A DNA stretch of 64,000 bases from Mesodorylaimus sp. YZB2_4 (taxonomy: Eukaryota; Nematoda; Enoplea; Dorylaimida; Dorylaimidae): contig JASANH010000539.1 of assembly GCA_030248295.1 (NCBI GenBank), forward strand, positions 1 to 64,000. Reading direction: 5' to 3'. Positions 34,101 through 46,702 of the stretch are shown here, piece after piece (the stretch's first letter is position 1; every line of letters begins with the position of its first letter). Position numbers and translations under genes: made by a program. The notes below the pieces were generated by a model, which saw only the letters and a list, made by a program, of their open reading frames with translations, had not been told where the DNA came from and did no database searches.

Positions 34101-37100
34101 CGTGTTTTCCTTGACATATTCAGCAGCATGATATAAATACGACCAGTTTCGCTTGAAACGCTCCTGAAAAGCCATGCTATGGTTTGAAGATTGGAAAACC
34201 TCTGTGTATGTGCACACACCCAAGCAATCACATCATCGCGCATCTTCATCATTTTCGCAATCGACCGTTTGTGTTCCTCGTTCAAACCAGATCTCACACC
34301 TGTGAATCCACGGAACCACCGATCAAAAACATCTAAGAATGGGCCACCTGGTACTGTAGGCTTGAGATCAACTGTTGAACTGTTCGAATCCTAAAAATTG
34401 CACGGATGATAGAGTTTGATTGGTCTCTTTTCCCGGTTTATCGCTGTTTTTATCGGATTATGTCAGAATCGCTTCATGCTGAAATGCAAGGATATATAAT
34501 CCTCGAGAACATAAGAATCCAAACAGTATAACAGGATATTCACTGCAGCAAAGATAATTTTGAATTCGATGCTGAAAAAATTTTTTACCTGAAGCAAAGA
34601 GGTTAGCGTCGATCACTGGTGCTCTTGATATTCTTAATGAGACTTTGCAGCATCAAGATTCAATTGTTCGATTCACGCGTTAAAAGTCTTTTTCGTGCAC
34701 GATTTTTAATTGAGGTTTTCATTTTTATACATTTTGTATCCTATTTAATGTTAATTCCTCCATATAATCTTTTTTTATACAGTATATATATATAATTGTA
34801 GAAAAATAATGTTTATGATGACTTATATGCACTGTACTGTATAATTTTGACTGCTGCTTATGTATCTCATAACTCTTCCTTACAAAAACCAAAACGGAAT
34901 TCTCGTTTCTCTATGCAAGCTGTCTGTCCACTAGTCATTATTATGGAGTAATGTATACTGTACTTTGAATTCCATAAAAGTCCTTACGTTGGTGCAAAAC
35001 GCTAGCCTCCAGAATTCGTTTCTCATTTTGTGCGGCTTTTGACCAGTTCGGTTGCTCACTATTTCGAATGGCGTTGAGAGGCACTACAAACAGAGCTATG
35101 TAGCAATACTCCCACCAGCGACAAAAAGGGTGATATGACATGGTTTACTGATAAGTGGACTTGGTCTGCAATCTGTTTCGAGTTCTTCGCTCCAGTGGTA
35201 CTGCAGAAATATACATGATACCCATCCAACCATTTTTGACCATTTGGCTTTTTGAGCACCTACAATAGACAGCTGCCAGTACAGCATGAGTTCAGTTCTG
35301 CAAGGAGCTTACCAGATCTGTAAACCTAGTCTTAAATGTGCGACTAGCTGAATCCCAGGTCAATGCTATCGGCTTCTTTCCTTGCCATTCGATGCTGAAT
35401 TCTGTCGTGTGGGGCAGACCTTTGCCATTGACTGCATTCCTTGCTTGCTCGTCCCTATATCAAACATTCTTTTTTTTGTGCGTGATAAATTTTTCCGCCA
35501 GGGTCGACTAATCGTGCAACAGTCTTCCATAAAAAAGCGTTTAGTGCCACCCACGCTTCCCTCTAGCCAAACCAAAATCTGATTTCCGTTCGTCTAACAT
35601 GACGGATTTGTGCGCCTGTTCTGCAAGCTGGTAATAACACATGTTACACAGTAGACATACATACACGCAGCGTTTGACGTAATCATCGTCGTACGCCTCT
35701 CCTTCTGACACCAAAGATAGGAAGTTTGACGCAAGCTGCGTAGGAGCCTTCTTTGTTCCTGTTTTTTGATGATATGGAATTTTCTTATTGATAAGAACGC
35801 CCACAATGGGAAGGAATTGGGGTGGAAATGATAGAGAGTAAAATTAGCATTAAGAATTCCTTGTAACGGGAAACTAGAACTGTTTAAACAAAGCTAAACC
35901 ACGTCAACAGAAAATATTTCTAAACGATTGCAGAGCAGTCACGAGGCGTTTTTCAAAGTTATCCCCCCCTTATTGCACAACTAACTGGTTCTGAGAAACG
36001 TGCGAGTCTCTTAATTCCTATGCACTTTCGAAATAAAAATGTGACAAACACCGACTTGTCTCGCAAGTCAGGCGTATGACCCGATGTGGAGGAACGCCCA
36101 CCAACACGCCCACTTACGTCAACAAGGCGATCGCAATTTCTATTTGACCATCTTGTATAAGATTGCTGAGTTTTCCAGTTAAAACACGAATTTCCACTTG
36201 GGGCCGAGACCGTTTGGAATCGCCATCAACGATTGGTGGTGGTTGTTTAGTGCATACGCAAGAACTGAAACATCGAAAAATGGTATGCTTCTGCCAACGT
36301 ATTGCACGAACGAAAACAAACTTTTTTAGAAGCATAAGTAAGAATTCTTGACATTTTGAATAAACTGCACCATCATTACTCATTGCCGCTTGCTGCCGTA
36401 GTTTCACCACGTTCGTTTCAACTTTCTCATAGCTATAAAACAAATTCAAACAGGATTTTGAATCGATTAAAAGTTCTTCATTTATAAGTTTGTTAAAATC
36501 ATCAGAAGTCGTATTCATGAAGGGTTTTCTTGACGAAGAAAACTCACTAAATATATGGCTCGTTTAGAAACCCTTGGTTGGTCAGTTGGGTCTCTCATAG
36601 CACGGCTGTTCTTAATCTGGATACAAGGGTCAGTTCTTCCAAATTGCTTCGTGTGATCACTAACTGATAGAAAGGGTGAAAACTTATAAATCAACCGCAG
36701 GTTCTCAAATGGCGCCAAAAAGCCACCAAAAAGTGCATAAAAATAATAACTTTTACTCTGCGATAATAGTGCAAGAGGAAGACCTTTGTTTTAAACAGAT
36801 ACGTACGTCGTACAGTTGAATCTTGTGCTGCAAACTAACAGTCCAAGCAATTACGTCATGTTCTTATACTGGTAAAATAACCTATTAGAACCACGAAACA
36901 TGCAGTGTCGTCGCTGAAGGGTAATTTATCGAGCCCGTTGTGCTCGTCGTGTGCGGGCACTGAGGACATACGGGGCCGTATTAGGTAAGATATGGCTGGC
37001 GAATTTTTTTGAATAATGCATTTATTTCTAAAATAGGCTTATGGTTACTAGTGGTTGGCAGCAGCCTTCAGTCCTGGGCCTTAAAAGTTTTTCAATCAGC

Positions 37101-37433
37101 TTGCAGGAGCTCCAACTTAAAATTTTCCTTCGCTCCATTTGAGCTCTTTCCAATAAATGCTGTTTTCATTCAAAATTTGTTGATAATCTTACAGGCTTAC
37201 TAACTGATCATTTTTTCATGCTTTGGTCGTATTTTCTTCAGTAGAACAGAAACAGCAACTTCCTTCAGTTTTGCTGGCATGGCTTACCTCGACTGCAATT
37301 GACGAAATGAATTAGCTTGTTGTACTTCTGACAATCTTTGGTCAGCTTTTCCCAGTTCGCAACTGTCAAATAATGAGAGACGTTGTTGACATTTCCACGA
37401 TTCTTTTACATGTTGCAAAGAATCCCACATCGA
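31197..37433 (-). CDS. Divergent STAT transcription factor (5' part incomplete)
   Basis: Latent SH2 transcription factor of the JAK-STAT type. Secure exons on the minus strand: 34298-34390, 34081-34163, 33506-33633, 33127-33454, 32643-32813, 32334-32585, 32123-32272, about 31896-32058 (weak donor), 31399-31571, 31197-31335. Likely upstream exons: 37288-37433 (coiled coil, QQRLSLFDSCE), about 36350-36433, 36118-36264 (start of the DNA-binding domain, TKQPPPIV...VEIRVLTGKL) and about 35320-35430 (EFSIEWQGKKPIALTWDS). The linker gives FLDVFDRWFRGF and WNTG. The SH2 domain has YCFSTREETERILSQ and NTMLIRFQQTAPGYLSVSFI, with Arg in the phosphotyrosine pocket. A single tyrosine after the SH2 (GPLVDYSTVKERF) is the best candidate for the activating residue. 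A long tail of about 300 residues, rich in S/T/P/Q, ends with an acidic DDDLSTILDAF block, probably the transactivation domain. The start codon was not found. Confidence 0.78.
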
Positions 37434-39222
37434 CTGAAAATGCACGTCGAGGTTGGGTGGATATGGCATCTGGAAATGGCGGCAATATCGCTCAACGTCG
37501 ATACATCCCGCACAGAACTAAAGTCTGGGATATCCTTACTCCTTGCTTCTCCAGTGGGATATAGGATTTAAAAGAAATCTGGCTAATGGGATAAGTGTAT
37601 TAGCAAGGGTTTAACCAAGAGAGTGACCAAGGGAGTACAAGTGAGGAGCTAACAGGATTTAGGTCTGGCGTAATATATTCCTGCACTAAAGCGCTTTCAT
37701 TAGGCCCCAACTAGTTCGCAAGTCCTCAGAACATGCACTTTTCAGTGACGGCAATAAAATGAGGGTGAAACAGGAAAAGAAAAAAGTGAGCGAGCGAGAT
37801 GGATTTCTCTTTTACTTGATCTAGGTTCGCATATTTCACACAGCAGGAACTACAAGCAAGGATTCACTGTACTCGCGATCAGTTTATGGATTCGATTTGT
37901 CAACAGCTAAGTAATACTCACGATCAGCATGGCTCAGACAAAAATTCACGAGGCGGCGAGCAGTTATTTATTGACTTTTCGCGCTATTAACTTTTGTCAA
38001 GAGGAAAACTGGAAAGTCAGGACTCCTTGGTATTTTGAACAGGAAGAAAAATATAAACAGTAAGTACAGTTTAATCATAACCAGATTAACAGTTTTTTAT
38101 AACCTCGTTTCCCATCTAAAGCGATTAAAATTTCGCAATAAAAATCGTTACCTGAATTGTATTTTCCCACACTGGTGTAGCCATTCTAGTCCTCTCTTGT
38201 TCCCACGCAACCAACTTACAAACCACCACTGGCGGTTTTGACAAAAGACCGAAAACGTGACTTGGTGACTTTCTAAGCCAGAAGGAAAAGTTTCAGAATA
38301 GGATTTAGTCGTCGTCCTGGTACTTGCGGGAACGACTGGATCCTTTCCCACTGAGCGGCGAAACTAGCTGTGTAACTGTGCTATAGACTGGCTGTTAGTA
38401 GGCACGAGCCGACGATAGCGTGCCAAAAACGGATGTTAAAGGTTGTTATTGCGCTGACATTGAAGTACGTCAACATTGGGCTGGCGACGAGAGCGACGCA
38501 GAGCAGATGTGGAGCAAACATGCTGGTTAGTTGAACTTGATGAATCAAAGGTGCGTTCGCTAAATATTGCTCAGATCGATGCACAATGCACGCTGTGATA
38601 AACGCAGAAAACGGGTGAAAAGAGTAGGTAGGCTATATAATTGTTAAAATTCGCTGTTTCAAGGAAATGGGTGGGTTTATATTCGATTAAAGAACAAAAA
38701 ACCGTTTGCGTGTTTTTATGTGTTTGGATCACCCTTGTTAGTGAGATCAGTCACACATTACCAGTTTGAGTGCTCGCACAGTCATTTTTATGCTTTACGT
38801 TATGCAACACCTGGACTAATTTCATGGCTGATAAGTCCAGACAATGCGTATTATCAACATATTTAGTACTTTATGGTTTACCCGTATGTATCGCCGATAC
38901 CACATATAACGCATATATCACGATTGGTGAATATCTTATTACCCAAAAAAGGGAGTGACTTATCGTAATCAATTATGTGTGTGTACGTCTGAATTACAAA
39001 GGTATAATTACGGGCACACATTCGTGTAATTCAGTCTACGACTGTACGTTCCTGTATTTTCAAACAGTTTTTAATGTGCAACTATTCATCACAAATTTAA
39101 AAAACGGATCACCAGAGCCATAAGTTATCTGCTACAAGCTACTAATAAATCAATATATCGGTAACCACAACAAAAATCACTTGGATTATATAAGGTCCCA
39201 TCTTCGTCATTTTACTGCCCTT
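37434..39222. other. Interval between STAT and KCTD genes
   Basis: Probably contains the 5' exons or first intron of the STAT gene, but I could not place them. No repeat family seen elsewhere in the window is present. Short ORFs are unconvincing. Confidence 0.4.
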
Positions 39223-40175
39223 TCACCACCCATCAGTATCAACGGGCTTTCTTTCCTCTGTGTTTCCACCTTTCTCATAACTCCATCCCTCGAAATCACG
39301 CAATACACACTGAATGTATGCTGTCGAGTATCCGAGCTCTTCTTTCTGATAACGTGATAGCATCTCGGCGCACATGTCACGCAACTCGTCCAGTTGCAGA
39401 GCATCTGCTTCGCCCAGTACTCTAAAGTGGAAGGCACTGATGGACCCGGTCTGTTGTGAGGTTTGAGGTTCGCTCGACTTAACATGTTATGCGATAGAAA
39501 AACTAAAAGACACATGAAATTCATGAGATCACTCAGCAGAACTGCGGGCTTAAAGTAGATTTGAAACCACATAGATTTGAAAGTTGTGCTTATGTATAAG
39601 TCTCGGAGATACAGTATACAGAATTGGGGCCTGCGCTGCTCTGAGCGTTATGATGTTAGCTAAGCCTGTTAAAATTTGACTAGAAACTATACTTTTGATA
39701 CAGCTCGGCCGTTAGACCTGTATAGCATCAGCTGTAAAAATTTGGAAAACACCCGACTTTGCGCAATAAACCAGAAATTTATGGAACTGGCCGATGCAAT
39801 TAATCAAGATCGATTAGAAACTCATAATGTTCCCTTTTGCACCTGACCTTTGAATTCAGACAGTCAAAGTGAGGACAAGAGGCCATGCGCCACTTACTTG
39901 GCCACCTCATCAGGGCTGCTAGGAATTGAAAGCGACGCAGCAAATTTTTCTTTCCTGAATCGCAAATACGTCAAAATGTGTCTGAACGTGCGCCCATCTC
40001 GATCCAGGAAGAAATTTCCAGCTTTGTCTTGGGCTACGGTCTTGGTTGCATTCGGTTTAAACCAGTCAGCCAATCGACTTTTTGGATCAGCAGTCAAAAC
40101 TGACCGTTTGACTGTGAATTTCTTACCACCCACATTAATGTTGATTATTTCATCGTAGGTACGTTTACTGGTCAT
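39223..40175 (-). CDS. Short KCTD-type BTB/T1 domain protein
   Basis: Two exons, 39898-40175 and 39223-39421, join in frame to 158 residues. Residues 8-90 form a potassium-channel-tetramerisation-type BTB domain: ININVGGKKFTVKRSVL, then DPKSRLADWF, FLDRDGRTFRHILTYLR. The second exon continues with EADALQLDELRDMCAEML, as in KCTD proteins. No channel or other domain follows; the C-terminus is short and charged and ends DTDGW. KCTD proteins typically oligomerise and often act as cullin-3 adaptors. Which member this resembles cannot be said. Confidence 0.82.
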
Positions 40176-40796
40176 TGTGTATTCTGGCCAACTTCAGGGA
40201 AGAAAAAATTTCAAGAACTAGCAGAAATCACGACTTCGGATGGAGGCTGTAGCACAGGGAAACCAAGCTCTGAGCTCGTGCCGATCTGTAAAGACCTTAC
40301 CTTACGATTATGGTTCTTTTATGACAGCTGGAGAACGGAAGCAAAAAGAGCATGCACGGCTGCCTAGTTAAAATCTCTCCTGCTTCAGGATACGTATTTT
40401 CTGAAATTGCTTCAAATAACACATTTTGAGGCTCAGCATGAGTTTCCGGTTGTTTTCGTTAAACCAATGATGTGTGTGGAAAAATTTTAACAGTAAGTGG
40501 TTTGGGTTTTATGCCAGTAAGCTCCAGGACACCTGATCAATAATTCTTGACGAGCACCGAAAGTCGCGGAAGAAACATGTGACTCACACAAGGGAAGGAG
40601 CGTTTGCAGGGTTTTTGGTTTGGAGCCTTTTTGGTTTTGTATTGACCAAATTCACCATTGATGGACCCCTTATCGACTAGGTCCGTATTTTTCTGGAGCG
40701 AGTGACTGGTGGAGCTTTTTCACTACCCCAAAACCCAGGGCAGCCAACCAAGTCTTCTGATCTAATCCATGGCTGACTCATAATCCTGACGGGCGA
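40176..40796. other. Intergenic interval
   Basis: Upstream region of the KCTD gene. No exon or recognised repeat is seen. Confidence 0.4.
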
Positions 40797-41980
40797 CGCT
40801 ACCAGCGGTAGACCCCGGATCGGGTCGGGTATACTTGGGTCGGGTCGGGTCGGGTCGGGTCGGGGCAGAATCGGGTCGGGTCACTTTTTTGAAAGATCGG
40901 GTCAAACGGGTCAAAAATACAGGAATTTTGCTAGTTTCTACTATTAATAGTAATAAAAACCTTTTCATAGCTGTTTAACTCCAGGATTTGCGGAATTTGC
41001 CTAATGCATGCATGTACATATATACATGCATGCATGCATGTAGAGAGCGTTGCATTACAATGTTTTAATTCTGCGTGACTTTTACGAATGTCAGACAAAT
41101 TGCAAGATGTGACAATGAGCGAGTTTTCCGAGTAATTTCTGCAGAAGGAAAGGTCGATATCTCAGAGCTCCTATTAACAGTCTTAGCAACTCTGATAAAT
41201 GGCTCTGATAAATGGCTGGGACTAGCCATAGTCTGAGAAGGACTTGATGATCTTTGATAACAGGTCGTTGGATTATCTGCAATCACATTTGATTCCTGAA
41301 TGTGCCTACGGTTCAGTCTGAACCCAAACCACAAAAAATTTGCACCAATAATAGTCCCCTCGACCACCATTCACGTCACCATTGCGAACTACTTCGCTTT
41401 GTTAAAAAGTCTTAGTACCCTACATTCCTCCATCAGTAGCAATGTTCTGACGAGCTACTGTATATGACTCCAGCACAATAGGACTTTGTAAGCAGTACCT
41501 TTTGTGAAGACTAGATGCATATTCTTGGGTGGGTCAATATGTATAGGTATTTCTATATTTAGCCAGTATAGCCTGTCTGATTGCAAAATTTATGCAAGTA
41601 GTCAATATTATTTGGATTGATTAAATCTTGCTAAAGACTAGCAGACAGACTTTAGTCGCTTTTAGATCTACCAAGGTATTTTTCAAATAATTAGACTACT
41701 ATAGTCGGAAATAACGTCATGAAGGAATGCTGTTTTGGAAGGTGTACTAGGGATAACAAAACATGAAGATTCGGGTGCGTATAATCAAAACTTTTCCATC
41801 CTTTCACATGGTCACCTTTAAAGCAAAGTCACCGCATGTTCTGAGGATTTGTGCAAGGTTTTTATCTCAGGGAACTTCAGCTGCTATAATTTTGGGTCAA
41901 CCCGACCCGAAATTTCGGGTCAGGGACTTTCGGGTCGGGGGGTTCAAAACGACCTGATCCGGTGTCTACCCAGCGACCGC
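40797..41980. mobile_element. Non-autonomous element with GGGTC-array inverted ends
   Basis: The left end (GGTAGACCCCGGATCGGGTC) is followed by a run of GGGTC units (40824-40880). The right end is inverted (GACCTGATCCGGTGTCTACC at about 41951-41970), preceded by CGGGTC/GACCCG blocks at 41900-41945. The interior is AT-rich with a short ORF on each strand but no transposase. Length about 1.2 kb. Confidence 0.7.
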
Positions 41981-42243
41981 CTCCATAAAGGGTGTCCATT
42001 GCCAATCGAGCTACAATGACCTAAAATCTTCATCAGATTTTTTGGGTGACCTGACGATGCGCGAAATATTTTTCGTTCCAGTCTACTCTGAGATTGTGAT
42101 TTGAGGATATGGCACCCATGTTTTCGGTGATTTTGGGTTCACACGTTCCTCTGGGCTTGGTGGCTGATACGGTTACTCAGCACCAAAACTAACGCATATT
42201 CGTAGATCTTATTGGCTGCAAATGCACAATTATCCACTAAATG

Positions 42244-42737
42244 TTTTTTTTTAAAATTTTTGTGGGTTGGGCCCCGTGCCGCCCCAGTTCCCCCACGGGA
42301 CTTCCAGCCCGTTTTGCCTATAGCGGGCCAGCAGTAATATCATTTTAAGCGAGGCCGAGAGGTGACCAGCTGTCACGGCAGCTTCCCTTTGTGTGCCTCC
42401 ACTAGGAACACCTCCCGCACGAGGGCATCCTGCAGCAGCACCAGCGCCCCAGGATGATACTGGCCGATAAGGGAGGGACCTTCCCGACTGGTGTTCGGGA
42501 ACCAGTCTCCTGATTCTCTGCTCGGTTGGTGCTGGGTGAGTCGCCTAGAGCCAGGTGCGCAAGGCCGCGACGGACTTACTAAACTGCAGTCGAAGACCGG
42601 TTCCCACTCTGAGAGCGGGCTTACTAAACTGCCGTCCTTAGTCGGAACAGAACTGCGGCCTCCTGGTCAGGGTTGCTGGCCCAAGCAATCCGGGACCAAC
42701 GCCTTAACCAACTGAGCCACCGCGGGTTCCATTTTTT
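42244..42737 (-). repeat. Full-length tRNA-derived SINE with 9-bp target duplication
   Basis: On the minus strand a tRNA-like head (GCGGTGGCTCAGTTGGTTAA) is at the right. A body with two similar GGACGGCAGTTTAGTAAG-type units follows, then a conserved tail, and an A-rich end lies at 42244-42260. CACTAAATG flanks it at 42235-42243 and 42738-42746. The tail, but not the head, is shared with the SINEs at 44115 and 45455. Confidence 0.88.
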
Positions 42738-43252
42738 CACTAAATGTAAGTATTTCCTTCCAGTGTCACCAGAACATGTGATTCCTTCCAACCTGGGTTT
42801 TTCTTGCACTTGCACGTTAGAACTGTCACAACGCACTCACCCACTGGTCTCATTGCTGCATGAATAGATATTCCTTCCGATAGTCGGTTCCGATGATTTC
42901 AATGTAATTATCGCACCGCAAAAATCGAAACTGTGATGTGGATAGAATCGAGAAAAACAAACCAGTCAATTCATTTTCAGTTCCATTCAGTTTCCAATAT
43001 CTTCACCAGTTCCGTGTTGTACAAGGCACTTTATACAAAGCTTAAATGAAATTTGGGGTCCCGATTTTGTTCCCAAGAGTACATATCAAAGAACTCACAT
43101 TTAGGAAGAAAAATAACAAAAAAAAACGCGTATATTGCTTTTTTAAAATGAGCCAAAAAATCCAGGAGGTACCAAATTTATAGTCCACTTTATAAATTGA
43201 CATTGACATTGAAAACTATTCTCTGCCCGTAAATGAGATGGCCTTCTCAGTC

Positions 43253-46200
43253 TTATCCGCTAGCTTCTTGGAACTTCAGGAGAAGAGCCTCCAATGCGTC
43301 TTTTTCTTTCTGCACGCATTTGTTATGCCGAATTTCGTATTCCAACCTGCCAATAAAAAACGAGTAATGGCATTTCAGGTGAGAAGCTCCGCAGAAACCA
43401 ATAGCTTACCGATTTTCGATAACTTTCCTCGCGATTTTTCCAGATGATATGTCACTGCCACTGTCGATCAATTCGAATATGCCTTGTGCGCGAGCAAGTT
43501 CGTATGGATCACTGCCGTTCGAACTTGGTGTGATGTCAGTAAGGCCATGTAAAACGAGTGAGATGTTGTAGTGACGAAGTAATTCGGGTGTGATGCCATA
43601 GGGGGCTCCGATTAGAATTTCGTCAACGTACTGTAAAATAAGAAATGGTTTCATTAGTTTTAGACAGACAAGAAATCATCAGATTAGGTACCATAGGTGA
43701 GCGAGCAAACCCAGCCCTTAAAGGTTTACGCCCCAAGGGTTATAGAAACTCGTCCAAAATAAACAACTTTTGATAAGTGCGCTGTATCATCAAATATGAG
43801 ACTGAGTTTTGACTATGCTTCACTCAAAACCACCAGACATTGCCTACATTTCAAATGAAATGAAAGGCAGCTGGCAGAAAAACGCTTCTGTAACTGAAAA
43901 CGCAGCCAATAAGCGCAAGTGGAAAGTGGGTTTTAGTTGCGATAAAAAATGTTCGACATTAATAACTAGCCTATTGCAGACCTGAGGACGAGTATGAAAG
44001 TTAGCACATATGCGGGTATATATATATACCATATACCGTGCAAGCACAAAACTCATGTGCTTGAAAATGCAGAATCGGGTTTTTGGCATACCCGATAGCA
44101 TGCAGGTTTTTTTTAATTAGTGCAGGCCGAAGCCCGTTTTGCCTATAGCCAGCAGTCAAACCTTCTAAGCAAGGCTGTGCGGAGACCAGTCACACAGCAG
44201 GTTCCCTCTGCGCCTCTCCACTGAGAGCAACTCCACGCGAGGGCATCCTGGATTGGACACCGACTTCCTCGGACGATGGCGGGCGGGCTTTTAACCCTGT
44301 CGGTGTTCGACAGCCGAGACTCTACTCGTTTGGCTTCCGTCTCTCCACTCGGAGCACCTCTACGGTACTGGGTAAGTCACACACGGCCTGGCGTGCAAGG
44401 TCAGCGAGGGTTTATGGTTCGCAAACCGACCTCTATCACCGGGGATCGAGCCCGGGACGAGTCCAGCCAGTCGTTCCCAAGTACGGAGAGACGAATGCCG
44501 AACCTCTGCACCACCGCGGCCGCGCAAAACCATGCCCAGTATACGATAACACCCAGTATATACGTAGAGTAAACTTACTCGGCACGCAGTAACGGTTAAA
44601 ATGCGTTCGTGGAATGACATTATGGGATAATTCTGTCCTTTATATCCGTTTACCACCTGATCCGAATGCACGCCGACGACAAGGTAGTCACCCCGTTTCG
44701 ATGCTTCTTCCAAAAATCGCACATGCCCAATGTGAAATAAATCGAAATTGCCGTCCACATACACCACACGATTGGGTGATTTTTCCTTGCGGCCCTCCAC
44801 TAACACAGTTACTGTGCCGCATTGGGTATCGAATTGGCTGACGGTCACCCATGGGTCACGTCCGTTTGGGCACTGAAATTGAATTGATATGAGCATGTGG
44901 ATTAACCAAGAACACAGGACACTCACCAACGCAAGGTCGCGCAAATTCTCCAAATATTCTGCAGGTAAAGTAGAGGATTTGGAATGATGGTCCATGGTTA
45001 ACAATAGCATACGACCAACTAAGTCAGTGGTAGATATCCCTGGAGTTCTGCGGCACGTTTTGTAGCGATCTTGTTTTTTTATAGCGGCATATGCATCATT
45101 TCCAGCGTCAGTGATAACGATGTCATCTGAAAAATAAGTGCAATACACAATAATTCGCTGAAGGGAATTTTGAGGTGAGGACGACAGCGGACTGCGAAAC
45201 CGTTGTTTCCCACTCATACCGTCATCCTAGCTCTAACACATGTCAAGCTCATTTGAAATCCTATACATAGACCGATGTTGGTGGTGTGAGATCTGCAGTA
45301 TACTTAGCTACTATGCACCTTCATGCAACTGCTTTCTGGTTAAAAATACACTGTAGGCTCCTCTTTTTATCCAGTGGCTTCGATATTTCTACAGCGGGTT
45401 AAGACCAAGTAAATTCGTTTCATACGCTCGATGGTCTTAAAATTTTTTTGGCCGAAACTCATTTTTCCTATACCCGATTAGCAGTCAAACCTGCTACGCA
45501 AGGCTGGTCCCCGAAACCAACATCCCTCTGTGCGTCTCCTAAAGCTACAGCAGCTCAGCACGAGGACATCTCAGCCTCAGCCACACCTCAGCACAGCACA
45601 CACATCCTGGACTGGACTCCGACTTCCTTGGACGCTAGCTGGTGGGCCGTACACCCTATCGGTGTTCGACACCTGAGGCTGTCTCCTCGTTTAGCTTCCG
45701 TCTCTCCACTCGGAGCACCTTAACTATACCGGCTGAGTCGCTGATGGCCTGGCGTGCCAAGGTCAGCGAGGGTTTATGGTTCGCAAATCGACCTCCATCA
45801 CCGGGAATCGAACCCGAGACGAGTCTGGCCACTCGCTCCCAAGCAATACAGAGAGACGAATGCCGAGCCGCTGCACCACCGCGGCCATATACTGTATATT
45901 GCAGCTCGATGTATTTCATGTGCATCTACTTCACCAACAACAAGGTAGAATTCGGGAACGTGGCTTCGTCAAGACGAAGTAAAATAAGTTTTTGGGAAGA
46001 TAGGAATCTTCATACATGTTTCATTCACTTTACAAGCAAAATGGCTAATGCTTATCTAAAAATGGACATTAGCAGATCGTATTAAAAATTATATTCGGTC
46101 CTCAATAGTGGGCCCCCCTTGTCACCCATTCGAACTTGTAGAAGCCAATACGGCACTGGACACGTGGTGAATCCTTCGATTACCCTAACATGCGGCTGAT

Positions 46201-46702
46201 TACAAATTCACGGTGTAGGTGTACCAGTCCAGGCTACACCATAGCAACCATAATGTGCACACTAGGTGCTACATACCAAAGTGGGCAAATGCATCAGTGT
46301 CCAAGGAACAAATCAATCGAGAGTCGAATGTTGTCTTACCTCCGTGCACACAGATGTCGCATCCAGCACCGTCCAACATTTCTGGAGTAATGTCATACGC
46401 GATCCCCTCGACCACCTTATCGACCCAGCGAACACTGCGCACGATTCGATATCGATCGGCCTCGTTGATGACAGGCGGACCTTTATTGGACATAATGATG
46501 TGATCAGGGTGAATTCCCGCTGCCAGATAGCTCCCCATCTTCTTTGCTTGCAGGAACTGATTTGCGTGCCCGTAGTGGAATATATCGTAGCTAACATGAA
46601 AATGAGACTAGGTATTATCGCGACGGGAGGTGAGAGAATGACTTACCAGCCATCGCAAAATACCCGTGGGCTCCATTCGTTTTGTTCATGTTCCGATGCC
46701 AT
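43253..46702 (-). CDS. PCYT2: Ethanolamine-phosphate cytidylyltransferase
   Basis: Makes CDP-ethanolamine from CTP and phosphoethanolamine in the CDP-ethanolamine (Kennedy) pathway of phosphatidylethanolamine synthesis; cytosolic. Exons: 46647-46702, 46340-46590, 44927-45126, 44579-44872, 43410-43630, 43253-43346; 371 residues in frame. Two cytidylyltransferase domains are present: the first with FCDGCYDIFHYGH, KGPPVINEADRY and ISTTDLVGRM, the second with VDGNFDLFHIGHVRFLEEA, KGQNYPIMSFHER and LIGAPYGITPELL. The second half has no RTEGIS-type signature, as is usual in PCYT2. Length is close to the vertebrate enzyme. An acceptor just before the ATG exon (GTTTCAG) shows a spliced or trans-spliced leader. 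Introns 2 and 4 each hold a SINE. Confidence 0.96.
44115..44525 (-). repeat. SINE copy in PCYT2 intron 4
   Basis: On the minus strand a tRNA-like head (GCGGTGGTGCAGAGGTTCGG, B box GGCTCGATCCCCGG) is followed by a body with AGAGACGGAAGCCAAACG and the common tail ending GGCAAAACGGGC. A T-run (A-tail) lies at 44107-44114. Target duplication is unclear. Confidence 0.8.
45455..45895 (-). repeat. SINE copy in PCYT2 intron 2
   Basis: Same family and orientation as 44115-44525, with the head at 45790-45893 (B box GGGTTCGATTCCCGG) and the same tail. The two copies are diverged, so they are separate insertions. Confidence 0.8.

Noticed and set aside
40797..40880. Regular GGGTC array considered as a CRISPR or telomeric repeat
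   Set aside because: It has no spacers and is too short and degenerate; its inverted partner at 41.9 kb shows it is a transposon end.
42660..42737. tRNA-like A and B boxes in several repeats
   Set aside because: They are SINE heads with target duplications and A-rich tails; no intact cloverleaf was found in the window.
44360..45217. Single 285-codon PCYT2 ORF
   Set aside because: It includes two retained introns and runs into a SINE; the spliced model keeps frame and matches the family.
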